Source of the DNA: Sphingobium sp.
GTDB taxonomy: Bacteria; Pseudomonadota; Alphaproteobacteria; Sphingomonadales; Sphingomonadaceae
Direction: 5' to 3'
Length of the DNA stretch: 41,302 nucleotides
Assembly: GCA_017984895.1 (NCBI GenBank)
Contig: JAGNYO010000019.1
Location: 1 to 41,302 of the forward strand
A model generated the notes under the pieces. It was not told the DNA's origin. It searched no databases and saw only the letters and a list, made by a program, of their open reading frames with translations. Positions within the stretch are counted from its first letter, which is position 1; each line of letters starts with the position of its first letter. Below are positions 1 through 8,196 of the stretch, in pieces. A program made the position numbers and the translations under genes.

Positions 1-48
1 ATCTCCACAGCATACATCCCCGACCGCCCCCCAAAAGAAGCAGCCTAA
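1..48 (+). CDS. C-terminal tail of an insertion-sequence ORF (partial)
   Basis: Frame 1 reads ISTAYIPDRPPKEAA and stops at TAA 46-48. It lies just inside the putative IS end, where the last gene of an IS (for an IS21 type, the IstB helper ATPase) would finish about 75 bases before the terminus. Fifteen residues are too few to identify the family, and I do not recognise the tail itself. The call rests on position only. Confidence 0.3.
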   Translation: MSTAYIPDRPPKEAA

Positions 49-126
49 CCACTGGCTGGCTTTTACGCCGCCACGCTCAGCAAATCGCCGGCGTTCCAGT
101 GGCTGGTTTTGTCACCGCCCTGCACA
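1..126 (+). mobile_element. End of an insertion sequence, probably IS21-like
   Basis: Seen: after a reading frame that stops at 46-48, there are two imperfect copies of a motif, CTGGCTGGCTTTTACG near 52-67 and GTGGCTGGTTTTGTCA near 99-114. The second leads into CACCGCCCTGCACA, and right after it (from about 125) the CheB-like coding sequence begins abruptly. Known: IS21-family elements carry several short repeats of this sort inside each end and finish in CA. Inference: this is the end of an IS lying beyond the left edge that inserted into a cheB-type domain. The exact tip (124 or 126) and the family are uncertain, because most of the element is outside the window. Confidence 0.5.
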
Positions 127-136
127 ATTTCCTTCG

Positions 137-3109
137 ATGCCGCACAGTGCAATCGCCACCGGCCTCGCGGATTTCGTTGCGCCCGTAGCTGGCTTGGCGG
201 AGCGGATCATCGAGGTGGCGCGGAGCAAGGAGGCGGTGCGTTCGCTGGATCAGGATGGCGCCGCTAACGATCTGCGAAAAGTCGTCAAGTTCCTGCATGT
301 CCGGACGGGGCATGATTTTTCGAGTTACAAGCGCGCTACCGTCATGCGCCGGGTATTGCGCCGGATGCAGGTTCGGCGGCTGGTCAGCCTGGACGCCTAT
401 CTGAAATTTCTCCAGGAGAACCCCGAAGAAGCGAGCGAGCTGTTTCGCGACATGCTGATTACGGTAACGCAGTTCTTTCGGGACCAGACGGCCTTCACCA
501 CTCTCGCGGGCATGGCGATCGGCCCGCTGTTTGATCAGCTCGGCGAGGAAGGCATCCGCTGCTGGGTTCCTGGCTGCGCTACGGGCGAAGAAGCCTTCAC
601 GCTCGCCATATTGTTCGCGGAGGAAGCGGAACGGCGCAAGGTTTCGGTCCCTATCCAGATATTTGCGACCGACCTTGATGAAGGCGCGCTATCTACGGGC
701 CGCGACGGGGTTTATCCCCGCGCTATCGAAGCCGATGTTTCCGAAGAGAGGCTGCGCCGCTATTTTGTCGAGGAAGGCACGCATTATCGTGTACGGCAGG
801 AAATCCGCGAGATGGTCCTGTTCGCCTCGCATAGCGTTCTTAAGGACCCGCCTTTTCTTCGCCTCGATCTTATCAGTTGCCGCAATCTCCTGATTTATCT
901 GGAGCGATCTCTGCAAGAAAAGCTCTGCTCGGTATTTTATTACGGTCTGAAGCCCAATGGCTTTCTGTTTCTGGGGTCAGCGGAAACCGCCGACGCCGCG
1001 CCTGCGCTTTTCAAGGCGGTCAACCGCGAAGCACGCTTGTATCGTTCACGGCCTCACGCCCCTCGCACATTGCCGCTAATCGGCCAGTATTTCGGTCCGG
1101 GAGCATCGCTCGCGCCGCAAAAGCCGGATTTACAGGGCCGGAGAGACGATCGCTCCGCCTTCCAGCATGTAGATGCTCTCGAGGCGATGGCTCCCCCCAG
1201 CATCCTCGTCGATGATGGGCATCACATCCTCCATATGTCGCCGACTGCGGGCAAGTTTATCCACCATTCCGGCGGCGTATTCAGTGGACGGCTATCCTCG
1301 ATAGTGCGCCCTGAACTGCGCATCGACCTCAGCCATGCGGTCGATCTTGCGCTGGAACAGAAGAAGCCGACCCTGACGCTGCCGATCCCCGTGGCCATCG
1401 ATGGCGAAACCCGCCGCATCGCGATGAATGTTGCGCCCGTCCACCCGTCTGACGGACTTTCGCCACAGGCTATGATCTTTTTTCTCGACGGTGGCCCTGA
1501 AGAACCAGCGCGCGATGGCGGCGATCAAACGGAAGCCGACAATGACGAAAGCCGCCGGCTCCACGCCGAGCTGAAGAGCGTCAAAGAGGCTTTGGGAAGG
1601 AGCCGGACCGAGCACGAGTTCGCTATCCAGGAATTGCGCGCGGCAAACGAGGAACTGCAATCGATCAATGAGGAATACCGCTCCACCGCCGAGGAGCTGG
1701 AAACCTCGAAAGAAGAATTGCAGTCGATGAACGAGGAACTCCAGACCGTGAATCTGGAGCTGAAGATCAAGCTCGAAAGCATATCCAGCGCCCACAGCGA
1801 CCTGCGCAATCTGACCGCAGCCACCGAGATTGGCACATTGTTTCTGGATGACAAGTTGCGCATCAGGATGTTCACGCCCCCCATCGCCTCGATATTCAAC
1901 GTTACCGACAACGACATGGGCCGCCCTCTCACCGATTTCACCAATCGCCTACAATATGATGCGATCGAGGCAGATGTCCGCAAGGTGCTGAGCGAGCTTG
2001 TGCCTGTCGAAGCGGAAATCGAAAGCAAGGACGGCAAGTGGCTGATGATGCGGGTCCGTCCCTACCGGACTATGGAAGATCGTATCGATGGCGCTGTTGT
2101 GAGCTTTGTTGACATCAGCAGCCTGCGCGGCGCCGAAAAACGCCAGCGTGAAAGCGAAGCGCGGTATCGCCTGTTGTTTGATTCCATCGATCAGGGCTTC
2201 TGCGTGATCGAGATGGAGTTCGATGAGGCTGGCAAGCCCACCGATTACCGCTTTGTTGATGTTAACCGGGCATTCGCCGAGCAGACCGGGATCGCCGAAC
2301 CGCTGGGACGATCCATGCGTGAAATCGAGCCGAAGCATGAAGAGTTGTGGTTTGAAACATACGGCCGGGTCGCATTATCGCGCGAGCCAGAGCATTTTGA
2401 GGCGGATGCCGATGCCCTTGGGCGCTGCTACGAGGTCAATGCATTTCCCTTCGGGGAGGCCAGGCTTCGCCAGGTCGGCGTGCTTTTCCAGGATATATCG
2501 GCACGGAAAAGCGCCGAGCGGGAGCGCGAGATGCTGACGCAGGAACTGAGCCATCGCGTAAAAAACACCCTCGCGGTCGTGCAGGGCATGGCAAGCCAGA
2601 CCAGCCGTGATGTGAGTTCTGTCGCGGAGTTCCGGGAGACTTTCATCGGGCGGCTTCATGCCCTCGCGAATGCGCATGGATTGCTGCTGGCGAGTCAGTG
2701 GCAATCAGCGGACATGCAGAAGATTGTCGAAGCAGCACTGGAAGCCTATGATACGGGAAGACGGGAAGCGGTTTCCATTTCCGGGCCACGCGTTCAACTC
2801 AAGCCTAAGCAGAGTCTTGGCCTTTCCCTGATATTGCACGAACTATCGACCAATACCTCGAAATATGGCGCTCTTTCGACACCGGAGGGACGCCTCGAAA
2901 TTTCCTGGGTAATCAGGCAGGAAGCCGACGGGCGGATCATCCACCTGCATTGGGAAGAGAGCGACGGCCCTCCTGTGAAGGTGCCAGAAAAACGAGGATT
3001 CGGAACGAGGCTGATCGACCGGGCGTCCCGGTTCGAACTTCATGGAAGCGTGGAACTTAACTTCGTTTCGGAAGGTTGCATATTCGACCTGCGATTCCCG
3101 CTCGATTAG
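137..3109 (+). CDS. CheR methyltransferase-PAS-HWE histidine kinase, CheB domain cut off by IS
   Basis: A 990-residue sensory protein that should methylate glutamates through CheR and phosphorylate a response regulator through an HWE kinase. Order: a CheB C-terminal scrap (PHSAIATGLADFV, residues 2-14); CheR N-terminal helices about 45-105; the SAM-binding CheR core with VPGCATGEE about 143-152; a long Glu-rich coiled coil about 490-555; two PAS domains about 565-670 and 685-790; and an HWE kinase with the phosphoacceptor His in LSHRVKNTLA near 805 and the HWEE motif near 938. In intact relatives a CheB domain of roughly 180 residues precedes CheR. Here it is missing: the frame stays open upstream and resembles CheB from about 125 (QFPSMPHSAI), where the IS begins. 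ATG 137 is the first in-frame ATG, but it is not a natural start. Expression may now come from the IS or not occur. The gene precedes a response regulator by 9 bases. Confidence 0.85.
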   Translation: MPHSAIATGLADFVAPVAGLAERIIEVARSKEAVRSLDQDGAANDLRKVVKFLHVRTGHDFSSYKRATVMRRVLRRMQVRRLVSLDAYLKFLQENPEEASELFRDMLITVTQFFRDQTAFTTLAGMAIGPLFDQLGEEGIRCWVPGCATGEEAFTLAILFAEEAERRKVSVPIQIFATDLDEGALSTGRDGVYPRAIEADVSEERLRRYFVEEGTHYRVRQEIREMVLFASHSVLKDPPFLRLDLISCRNLLIYLERSLQEKLCSVFYYGLKPNGFLFLGSAETADAAPALFKAVNREARLYRSRPHAPRTLPLIGQYFGPGASLAPQKPDLQGRRDDRSAFQHVDALEAMAPPSILVDDGHHILHMSPTAGKFIHHSGGVFSGRLSSIVRPELRIDLSHAVDLALEQKKPTLTLPIPVAIDGETRRIAMNVAPVHPSDGLSPQAMIFFLDGGPEEPARDGGDQTEADNDESRRLHAELKSVKEALGRSRTEHEFAIQELRAANEELQSINEEYRSTAEELETSKEELQSMNEELQTVNLELKIKLESISSAHSDLRNLTAATEIGTLFLDDKLRIRMFTPPIASIFNVTDNDMGRPLTDFTNRLQYDAIEADVRKVLSELVPVEAEIESKDGKWLMMRVRPYRTMEDRIDGAVVSFVDISSLRGAEKRQRESEARYRLLFDSIDQGFCVIEMEFDEAGKPTDYRFVDVNRAFAEQTGIAEPLGRSMREIEPKHEELWFETYGRVALSREPEHFEADADALGRCYEVNAFPFGEARLRQVGVLFQDISARKSAEREREMLTQELSHRVKNTLAVVQGMASQTSRDVSSVAEFRETFIGRLHALANAHGLLLASQWQSADMQKIVEAALEAYDTGRREAVSISGPRVQLKPKQSLGLSLILHELSTNTSKYGALSTPEGRLEISWVIRQEADGRIIHLHWEESDGPPVKVPEKRGFGTRLIDRASRFELHGSVELNFVSEGCIFDLRFPLD

Positions 3110-3118
3110 GACAATGTG

Positions 3119-3511
3119 ATGCCGCCACTTTACCCTGAGCTGAAGGATCGGCGTGTATTGGTTGTTGAAGATGAAGTGATGGTCGCGATGAATGTGGAGG
3201 ATCTGCTGACCGATCAGGGCTGCGAGGTGCTCGCCTCTGCCTCGACCGTCGAAGAAGCGCTTTTACGAATCAGCCAGGAAAGCCCCGATCTGGTTATTCT
3301 GGATCGCAACCTCGATGGCCATCGCACGACCGCTGTTGCCCAAACGCTCAACGAAAAATCCATCCCTTATGTGGTGATGACCGGCTATACGCAGGGCACC
3401 GCCGATGAACCTGCCATGGCGGCTGCGCCTTGCGTCCTGAAGCCCTGGAAGTCGTATGAGCTACTGGACGAACTAACATTGTTAGCGCGGTTGCCGCACA
3501 CTTCCAGATAG
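3119..3511 (+). CDS. Single-domain response regulator
   Basis: A 130-residue receiver domain with no output domain. It has the acidic pocket in VVEDE (residues 16-20), the phosphoacceptor Asp62 in LVILDRNLDG, the switch Thr88 in VMTGYT and the conserved Lys108 in VLKPW. ATG 3119 is preferred over GTG 3116 because GGA at 3109-3111 then sits at normal spacing. It directly follows the HWE kinase, and HWE kinases often pair with such stand-alone receivers, so it is probably the kinase's partner (inference). If the kinase is inactive after loss of its 5' end, this gene may have lost its promoter as well. Confidence 0.88.
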   Translation: MPPLYPELKDRRVLVVEDEVMVAMNVEDLLTDQGCEVLASASTVEEALLRISQESPDLVILDRNLDGHRTTAVAQTLNEKSIPYVVMTGYTQGTADEPAMAAAPCVLKPWKSYELLDELTLLARLPHTSR

Positions 3512-3791
3512 CCTTATCTGCATCGGCAAGACCAATCATGAGCGCGGAGTTCATGGTGGCATTCCCGCGCGATGAAACCGGCACGTCATGCGATGGTTCC
3601 TGAACTTGCGTTGCCGCACGTCGCCATAAGGTCGCGCTGCAATGAAGGGATGTATTTGATCGGCCGCCGCATATAATTATTGGAGGCGTGTTTTTTGCAC
3701 AGGCTGCTGTGCGCATCACTTGCTGCCTGCACCGCATAAAAAACCATTGATGGCCCTTGTCTGTTAACCTCCTTCCTATAAACTGGTGCCC

Positions 3792-5489
3792 ATGGAGAGC
3801 GACAACCCGATCTGGCGGGAATGCTATAATCATCCCATCCCGTGGGACACAGTTTTTGAGCCGCTGTCCTTGCCGGACATGCTCGCGGCGCAGGCGCTGG
3901 AGCAACCCATGGCGCCGCTCATTGATTTCATGGGCCGCAAATATAGCTATGCGGATGTGCTGTCCGGTGCCCGCCGGGTAGCAAAAGGTCTTGCGGAATT
4001 GGGAATCGAGCGGGGCGACCGGGTCGGCCTGTTCCTGCCCAACGTGCCTCATTATGTCGCCGCATATTATGGTGCGATGATGGTGGGCGCGATCGTCGTC
4101 AATTTCTCGCCGCTCTATACGGTGGAGGAGCTGAAGTATCAGGCCGAGGACAGCGGCACCAAGCTGCTGTTCACCCTGTCGGTGAAGGCGTTGCTGCCGC
4201 GCGCGCTGGAAGTGATGGACCAGAGCTGCATCGAACATCTGGTCGTCGGTTCGGTGGCAGGTGCACTGCCGACGGGAAAGTCGCTGCTCTATCGCTTCTT
4301 CAAGGCGGAGGACGAGGCGGACCTGCCGGATGATCCGCGCGTTTCCCGCTTCTCGCGCCTCATCAGCAATGATGGGGAGCTGCTTCCGGCGTCTATAGAC
4401 CCGCTGAGGGATGTCGCGCTGCTGCAATATACGGGCGGGACCACAGGCACGCCCAAGGGCGCGATGCTTACCCACCAGAATCTGACCGCCAATGCGCGCC
4501 AGATAGCGATTATCGATCCGCACCGGGGTGACGACGACCGGATCATCGGTGTGCTGCCGCTGTTTCATGTGTTCGCCAATACCTGCGTGCTCAATCGCAC
4601 AGTCGCGAGTGGCGGCGAGATGGTGCTGCTGCCACGTTTCGACGCCGAGCAGGTAATGCACGCTATCGAGCGGACCCGCGCTACCTATATGCCCGGTGTG
4701 CCGACCATGTATCAGGCGCTGCTCGATCATCCGGTGCTGCACAGCACGAATTTTTCATCGCTGCGGGTCTGTATTTCAGGCGGAGCGCCTTTGCCGCGCG
4801 AGGTCAAGCAGCGGTTTGAGGCGGCTACCGGCGCCGTTATTGCTGAAGGCTATGGCCTCACCGAGAGCAGCGGCGTAGTGAGCGCCAACCCCTATGAAGG
4901 GCAGAACAAGACAGGCAGTATCGGACAGCCTGTGCCCGGAACGCGCATCAAATTGTTGAACAGGGAAGATCCCACCAAGAACGCCGCAATGGGCGAGCCG
5001 GGCGAGCTGGCCTTTGCCGGCCCGCAGGTGATGAAGGGATACTGGCGCCGGCCCGAGGCGGATGCGGAGGTGTTCGTCGGCGGCTATCTGCGCACCGGCG
5101 ATGTCGCGACAATCGACAGCGAGGGCTATATCCGCATCGTCGACCGCATCAAGGATATGATTACCGTCGGCGGGTTCAAAGTATTTCCCAGCCAGGTGGA
5201 GCAGGTGCTCTATCGCCATCCGGCCGTGAAGGAAGCGCTGGTGATTGGTATACCCGATGCCTATCGGGGTGAAAGCCCCAAGGCGTTCGTGGCGCTCAAT
5301 GAGGGTATGGAGGCCGAGGCTGACGACCTCAGGAAATGGCTCAACCCCCAGCTTGGCAAGCACGAGCAGGTGGTGGCGCTGGAAATCCGCGGCAGTCTGC
5401 CCAAAACATTGGTCGGAAAGCTGTCGCGCAAGGAACTGGTCGCCGAGGAGCGCGATAAGTATGAGGCGATGAAGGATGGCAATGGCTGA
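3792..5489 (+). CDS. Long-chain fatty acid--CoA ligase (FadD-like)
   Basis: A member of the ANL adenylating superfamily, about 565 residues, that activates fatty acids with ATP and CoA through an acyl-AMP. Visible motifs: the P-loop YTGGTTGTPKG about 213-223, GYGLTESSG about 354-362, RTGDVATID about 435-443, the hinge VDRIKDMI and the C-terminal catalytic Lys region KTLVGKLSRKEL. The plan and the motif LLQYTGGTTG match E. coli FadD closely. ATG 3792 is preferred to GTG 3786; neither has a strong ribosome site. The last codons overlap msrA. It probably feeds the beta-oxidation operon at 33.7-37.1 kb (inference). Chain-length preference cannot be read from the sequence. Confidence 0.9.
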   Translation: MESDNPIWRECYNHPIPWDTVFEPLSLPDMLAAQALEQPMAPLIDFMGRKYSYADVLSGARRVAKGLAELGIERGDRVGLFLPNVPHYVAAYYGAMMVGAIVVNFSPLYTVEELKYQAEDSGTKLLFTLSVKALLPRALEVMDQSCIEHLVVGSVAGALPTGKSLLYRFFKAEDEADLPDDPRVSRFSRLISNDGELLPASIDPLRDVALLQYTGGTTGTPKGAMLTHQNLTANARQIAIIDPHRGDDDRIIGVLPLFHVFANTCVLNRTVASGGEMVLLPRFDAEQVMHAIERTRATYMPGVPTMYQALLDHPVLHSTNFSSLRVCISGGAPLPREVKQRFEAATGAVIAEGYGLTESSGVVSANPYEGQNKTGSIGQPVPGTRIKLLNREDPTKNAAMGEPGELAFAGPQVMKGYWRRPEADAEVFVGGYLRTGDVATIDSEGYIRIVDRIKDMITVGGFKVFPSQVEQVLYRHPAVKEALVIGIPDAYRGESPKAFVALNEGMEAEADDLRKWLNPQLGKHEQVVALEIRGSLPKTLVGKLSRKELVAEERDKYEAMKDGNG

Positions 5490-6015
5490 AGAGACGGCAA
5501 CATTCGCGGGGGGATGCTTCTGGTGCACCGAGGCGGTTTTCCTGCAACTTGCCGGCGTTAACGGCGTGGAAAGCGGATATATCGGTGGCGCGACCGCCAA
5601 CCCGACATACGAACAGGTGTGCAGCGGCACGACCGGCCATGCCGAAGCGATCCGCATCCGCTATGATCCTTCCGTGATGGGTTATGACGACCTGCTCGAC
5701 ATCTTCTTCGCGACGCATGACCCGACCCAGCTTAACCGGCAGGGGAACGACATCGGCACGCAATACCGTTCCGCCATTTTTCCGCACGACGCCGCGCAGG
5801 AGGCGGCCGTACACGCTGCTATCGGGCGCGCCCAGCCAGACTGGCCCACACCCATTGTCACCAGCATAGAGCCACTGGACACCTGGTATCCCGCCGAGGG
5901 CTATCATCAGGATTACTGGAACCGCGCAGGAGACAGAAACCCCTATTGCATGGCGGTAATCCCCCCCAAGCTACAGAAACTACGAAAGAAATTTACAAGT
6001 CGTTTGGCGGAGTGA
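5482..6015 (+). CDS. msrA: Peptide-methionine (S)-S-oxide reductase
   Basis: Repairs oxidised methionine (the S-sulfoxide) in proteins, recycled by thioredoxin. The catalytic GCFWC motif is at residues 11-15, and a likely resolving Cys lies near the C-terminus in NPYCMAV; YHQDYW is also typical of MsrA. The length (177 residues) is usual. Two in-frame ATGs exist at 5476 and 5482. GAAGG at 5471-5475 abuts the first but lies six bases before the second, so 5482 is chosen. The start overlaps the 3' end of the acyl-CoA ligase by 8 bases, so the two are probably co-transcribed and translationally coupled. Confidence 0.95.
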   Translation: MAEETATFAGGCFWCTEAVFLQLAGVNGVESGYIGGATANPTYEQVCSGTTGHAEAIRIRYDPSVMGYDDLLDIFFATHDPTQLNRQGNDIGTQYRSAIFPHDAAQEAAVHAAIGRAQPDWPTPIVTSIEPLDTWYPAEGYHQDYWNRAGDRNPYCMAVIPPKLQKLRKKFTSRLAE

Positions 6016-6079
6016 GCCTGTTCACAGGGCCGTAATGCGGTTGCGATAGATAAGGCTACTTCAGCCACACGGAGAATAT

Positions 6080-6307
6080 ATGCGCCTGCTTGCTACATGC
6101 ATTTTCATGGCCGCACTGTCAGGGTGCATCAGCACCGTGGGCAAAGTGGTAACGGCGCCTGTGAAGGCCGGAGCGAAGGCGGCGGACTGGGCGACCACCA
6201 GCCAGGACGAAGCAGACCGCGAGCGCGGCCGGGAAATCCGTCGCCAGGAAGAGGCGGCGCGCAAAGCCTGCAAGAAGCGGGGCGGGCACAACTGCGACGA
6301 GGATTGA
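6080..6307 (+). CDS. Small secreted lipoprotein, unknown function
   Basis: A 75-residue protein with a type II signal peptide: MRLLATCIFMAA followed by the lipobox LSGC, with Cys16 as the likely lipidated residue. The mature part has a short hydrophobic/Ala-rich stretch, then a strongly charged helix (about residues 42-64, many Glu/Arg/Lys) and ends CKKRGGHNCDED with two cysteines. GGAG at 6071-6074 provides the ribosome site. It runs convergently into the Sua5 gene only 5 bases away. I do not recognise a family. Confidence 0.75.
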   Translation: MRLLATCIFMAALSGCISTVGKVVTAPVKAGAKAADWATTSQDEADRERGREIRRQEEAARKACKKRGGHNCDED

Positions 6308-6312
6308 CCGGC

Positions 6313-7278
6313 TCAGGCCGCCGCGCGGGCTAGACGATCGTTGATAGCGGCGCCAATTCCCTCAATCGGCACCGGCGCTATGGCGATGCGGCGGGCGGCG
6401 CTGGCATCGGCAATATGCAGGGCGGCGAACAGCGCGGCTGCGGCTTCGTCAAGGTTTCCCGCTTCCGAGAGGCAGATGTCGCCCTTCACCGTGCCGAAGC
6501 CGATCAGAAATTCGTCTGCCCCGGCGATGGTGACATTGAGGCGCACCGGCTTCGAGGGGGCATAATGGCTTTCCATCTGGCCCGGCGCCTCTATGCCCTC
6601 CGCACCATCCGCCATCACAATCGGAAGGCCAGTTGTCTCCGCCAGCATTTCTTGCGTGACCGGGCCGGGCCGCAGCAGACGAATATGGTCGCCCGCTGGC
6701 GCGACGATGGTTGATTCGATCCCGCATGGTGTCGGGCCATCGTCGAGGATCAGCGGGATGCGTCCTCCGAGGCTATGCACAACATGGTTGGCCGTCGTCG
6801 GGCTGATCGCCCCGGAACGATTGGCGGACGGTGCGGCAAGGGGAGCGCCGCTCGCCTTTATGAGCGCGCGCATGGCGGGATGCGTCGGGCAACGGATCGC
6901 GACTGTCGGCAAGCCCGCCATCACCAAAGCTGACAGGCCCGCATCCTCTCGAACGGGGAGCACCAGAGTGAGCGCGCCGGGCCAGAATTTGGTTGCCAGT
7001 ATAGCAGCCAGATCGTCCATATGCGCCAGTGTGCAAGCCATGGCGGTGTCCGTCACATGCACGATCAGCGGGTTAAAGCTGGGGCGGCCCTTGGCGGCAT
7101 AAATCCGGGCCACCGCGTTGCTGTTGCGCGCATCAGCCGCCAGGCCATAGACCGTCTCCGTCGGCACGGCGACCACATCACCCGCGCGGATCAGCTCCGC
7201 CGCGCGTGCAATCCCTTGCGTGTCGCAGGGGCTGGTCTGGGTATCGAAATCGGCTTGCACCCGCGAGACTATAGGCAT
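6313..7278 (-). CDS. tsaC: L-threonylcarbamoyladenylate synthase, Sua5 type
   Basis: Makes threonylcarbamoyl-AMP from threonine, bicarbonate and ATP for the t6A modification of ANN-decoding tRNAs. The YrdC-type fold is clear: AVPTETVYGLAADA about 36-50, AKGRPSFNPLIVHV about 61-74, and PSANRSGAISPTTA about 150-163. At 321 residues it is longer than E. coli TsaC and carries the extra C-terminal Sua5 domain, with the linker around GQMESHYAPSKP. Its start lies 75 bases from the divergently transcribed DUF815 gene, so the two promoters share that gap. Confidence 0.93.
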   Translation of the reverse strand: MPIVSRVQADFDTQTSPCDTQGIARAAELIRAGDVVAVPTETVYGLAADARNSNAVARIYAAKGRPSFNPLIVHVTDTAMACTLAHMDDLAAILATKFWPGALTLVLPVREDAGLSALVMAGLPTVAIRCPTHPAMRALIKASGAPLAAPSANRSGAISPTTANHVVHSLGGRIPLILDDGPTPCGIESTIVAPAGDHIRLLRPGPVTQEMLAETTGLPIVMADGAEGIEAPGQMESHYAPSKPVRLNVTIAGADEFLIGFGTVKGDICLSEAGNLDEAAAALFAALHIADASAARRIAIAPVPIEGIGAAINDRLARAAA

Positions 7279-7353
7279 TCGCGGCTTTCAGGGAAAGGGA
7301 GAAGCGTGCGCCATCCGCTTGCCGGAGCGCGATGCTGCGGATAGAGGCAGGGC

Positions 7354-8196
7354 ATGACCGACGAACTGCTCGCACGTATCGCCGCCGCGCTGGAGCGGAT
7401 AGCCCCCCAATCTCCTGCGCAGGCCAGTCTGGCCGCGCATCCCGCCTATGTATGGGATGGCCTTGCAGCCCGGCCGGTCGAAGCCTTCGCGCCCGCGCAA
7501 TACGCCTTGCTCACAGGGATAGACGAGCAAAAGGGGCGCCTGCTGGAAAACACGCGCCGACATGCGGCGGGCTTGCCTGCCCATGATGTATTGCTGTGGG
7601 GCGCGCGGGGCACCGGCAAGTCTGCCAGCGTCGGTGCGGTCGTCGGCGCATTGCAGAGGGGAGGGGCCGACCTCGCGTTGATGCAATGCGCTGCCGGTCA
7701 TCTCGAGAGCCTGGCGGCGCTGTTCGCTGCGCTGCGCGGTGTGGCGCGACCTTTTATCCTCTTTATCGACGATCTGGGGTTCGATGAGGGTAACGGCGGC
7801 GCTGGGGCTGGCACGGATGCGCGGGCGCTGCGCTCCCTGCTTGATGGCGGCGCCAGCGCGCGTCCAGCCAATGTGCGGCTCTATGTCACGGCCAATCGGC
7901 GCCATATCGTGCCGCGCAACCTGTCAGAGCAGGACGACCCGATCAATGTGCGCGATGTGGTGGACGACAAGATGGCCCTGTCAGATCGTTTTGGCCTGTC
8001 GCTGGGGTTCCATGTGATGGATCAGGACACGTATCTTGCGATCGTGGCGGGCTATGCCCGGCATTTTGACTTGCCCTTCGATGGGGCGGACGCAGTGCAG
8101 TGGGCGACCCAGCGTGGCAGCCGCTCGGGCCGTGTTGCCTGGCAATATGTGACAGAACTCGCGGGGCGCGAAGGGAAGCGGCTCGTTACTTCCTGA
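7354..8196 (+). CDS. DUF815 family AAA-type ATPase
   Basis: A 280-residue ATP-binding protein of the DUF815 family. Walker A GARGTGKS is at about 83-90 and Walker B ILFIDDLGFDEG at about 133-144, followed by a sensor-like strand VRLYVTANRRH and ending with a helical lid. An AGGCAGGG ribosome site precedes ATG 7354. The family is widespread, usually single-copy in proteobacteria, and its cellular role is not established. Its 3' end overlaps the convergent dehydrogenase gene by 11 bases. Confidence 0.88.
   Translation: MTDELLARIAAALERIAPQSPAQASLAAHPAYVWDGLAARPVEAFAPAQYALLTGIDEQKGRLLENTRRHAAGLPAHDVLLWGARGTGKSASVGAVVGALQRGGADLALMQCAAGHLESLAALFAALRGVARPFILFIDDLGFDEGNGGAGAGTDARALRSLLDGGASARPANVRLYVTANRRHIVPRNLSEQDDPINVRDVVDDKMALSDRFGLSLGFHVMDQDTYLAIVAGYARHFDLPFDGADAVQWATQRGSRSGRVAWQYVTELAGREGKRLVTS

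Noticed and set aside
3512-3791. Search for a gene or RNA in the gap before the acyl-CoA ligase
   Set aside because: Only frames of about 20 codons on the plus strand, and no tRNA-like cloverleaf. CTATAAAC at 3776-3783 resembles a -10 box but is too close to the start and has no -35.
3348-4742. A 464-codon minus-strand frame opposite the response regulator and acyl-CoA ligase
   Set aside because: Its composition (His, Arg, Gln rich) is typical of the antisense of GC-rich genes, and it lies opposite two clear protein families.
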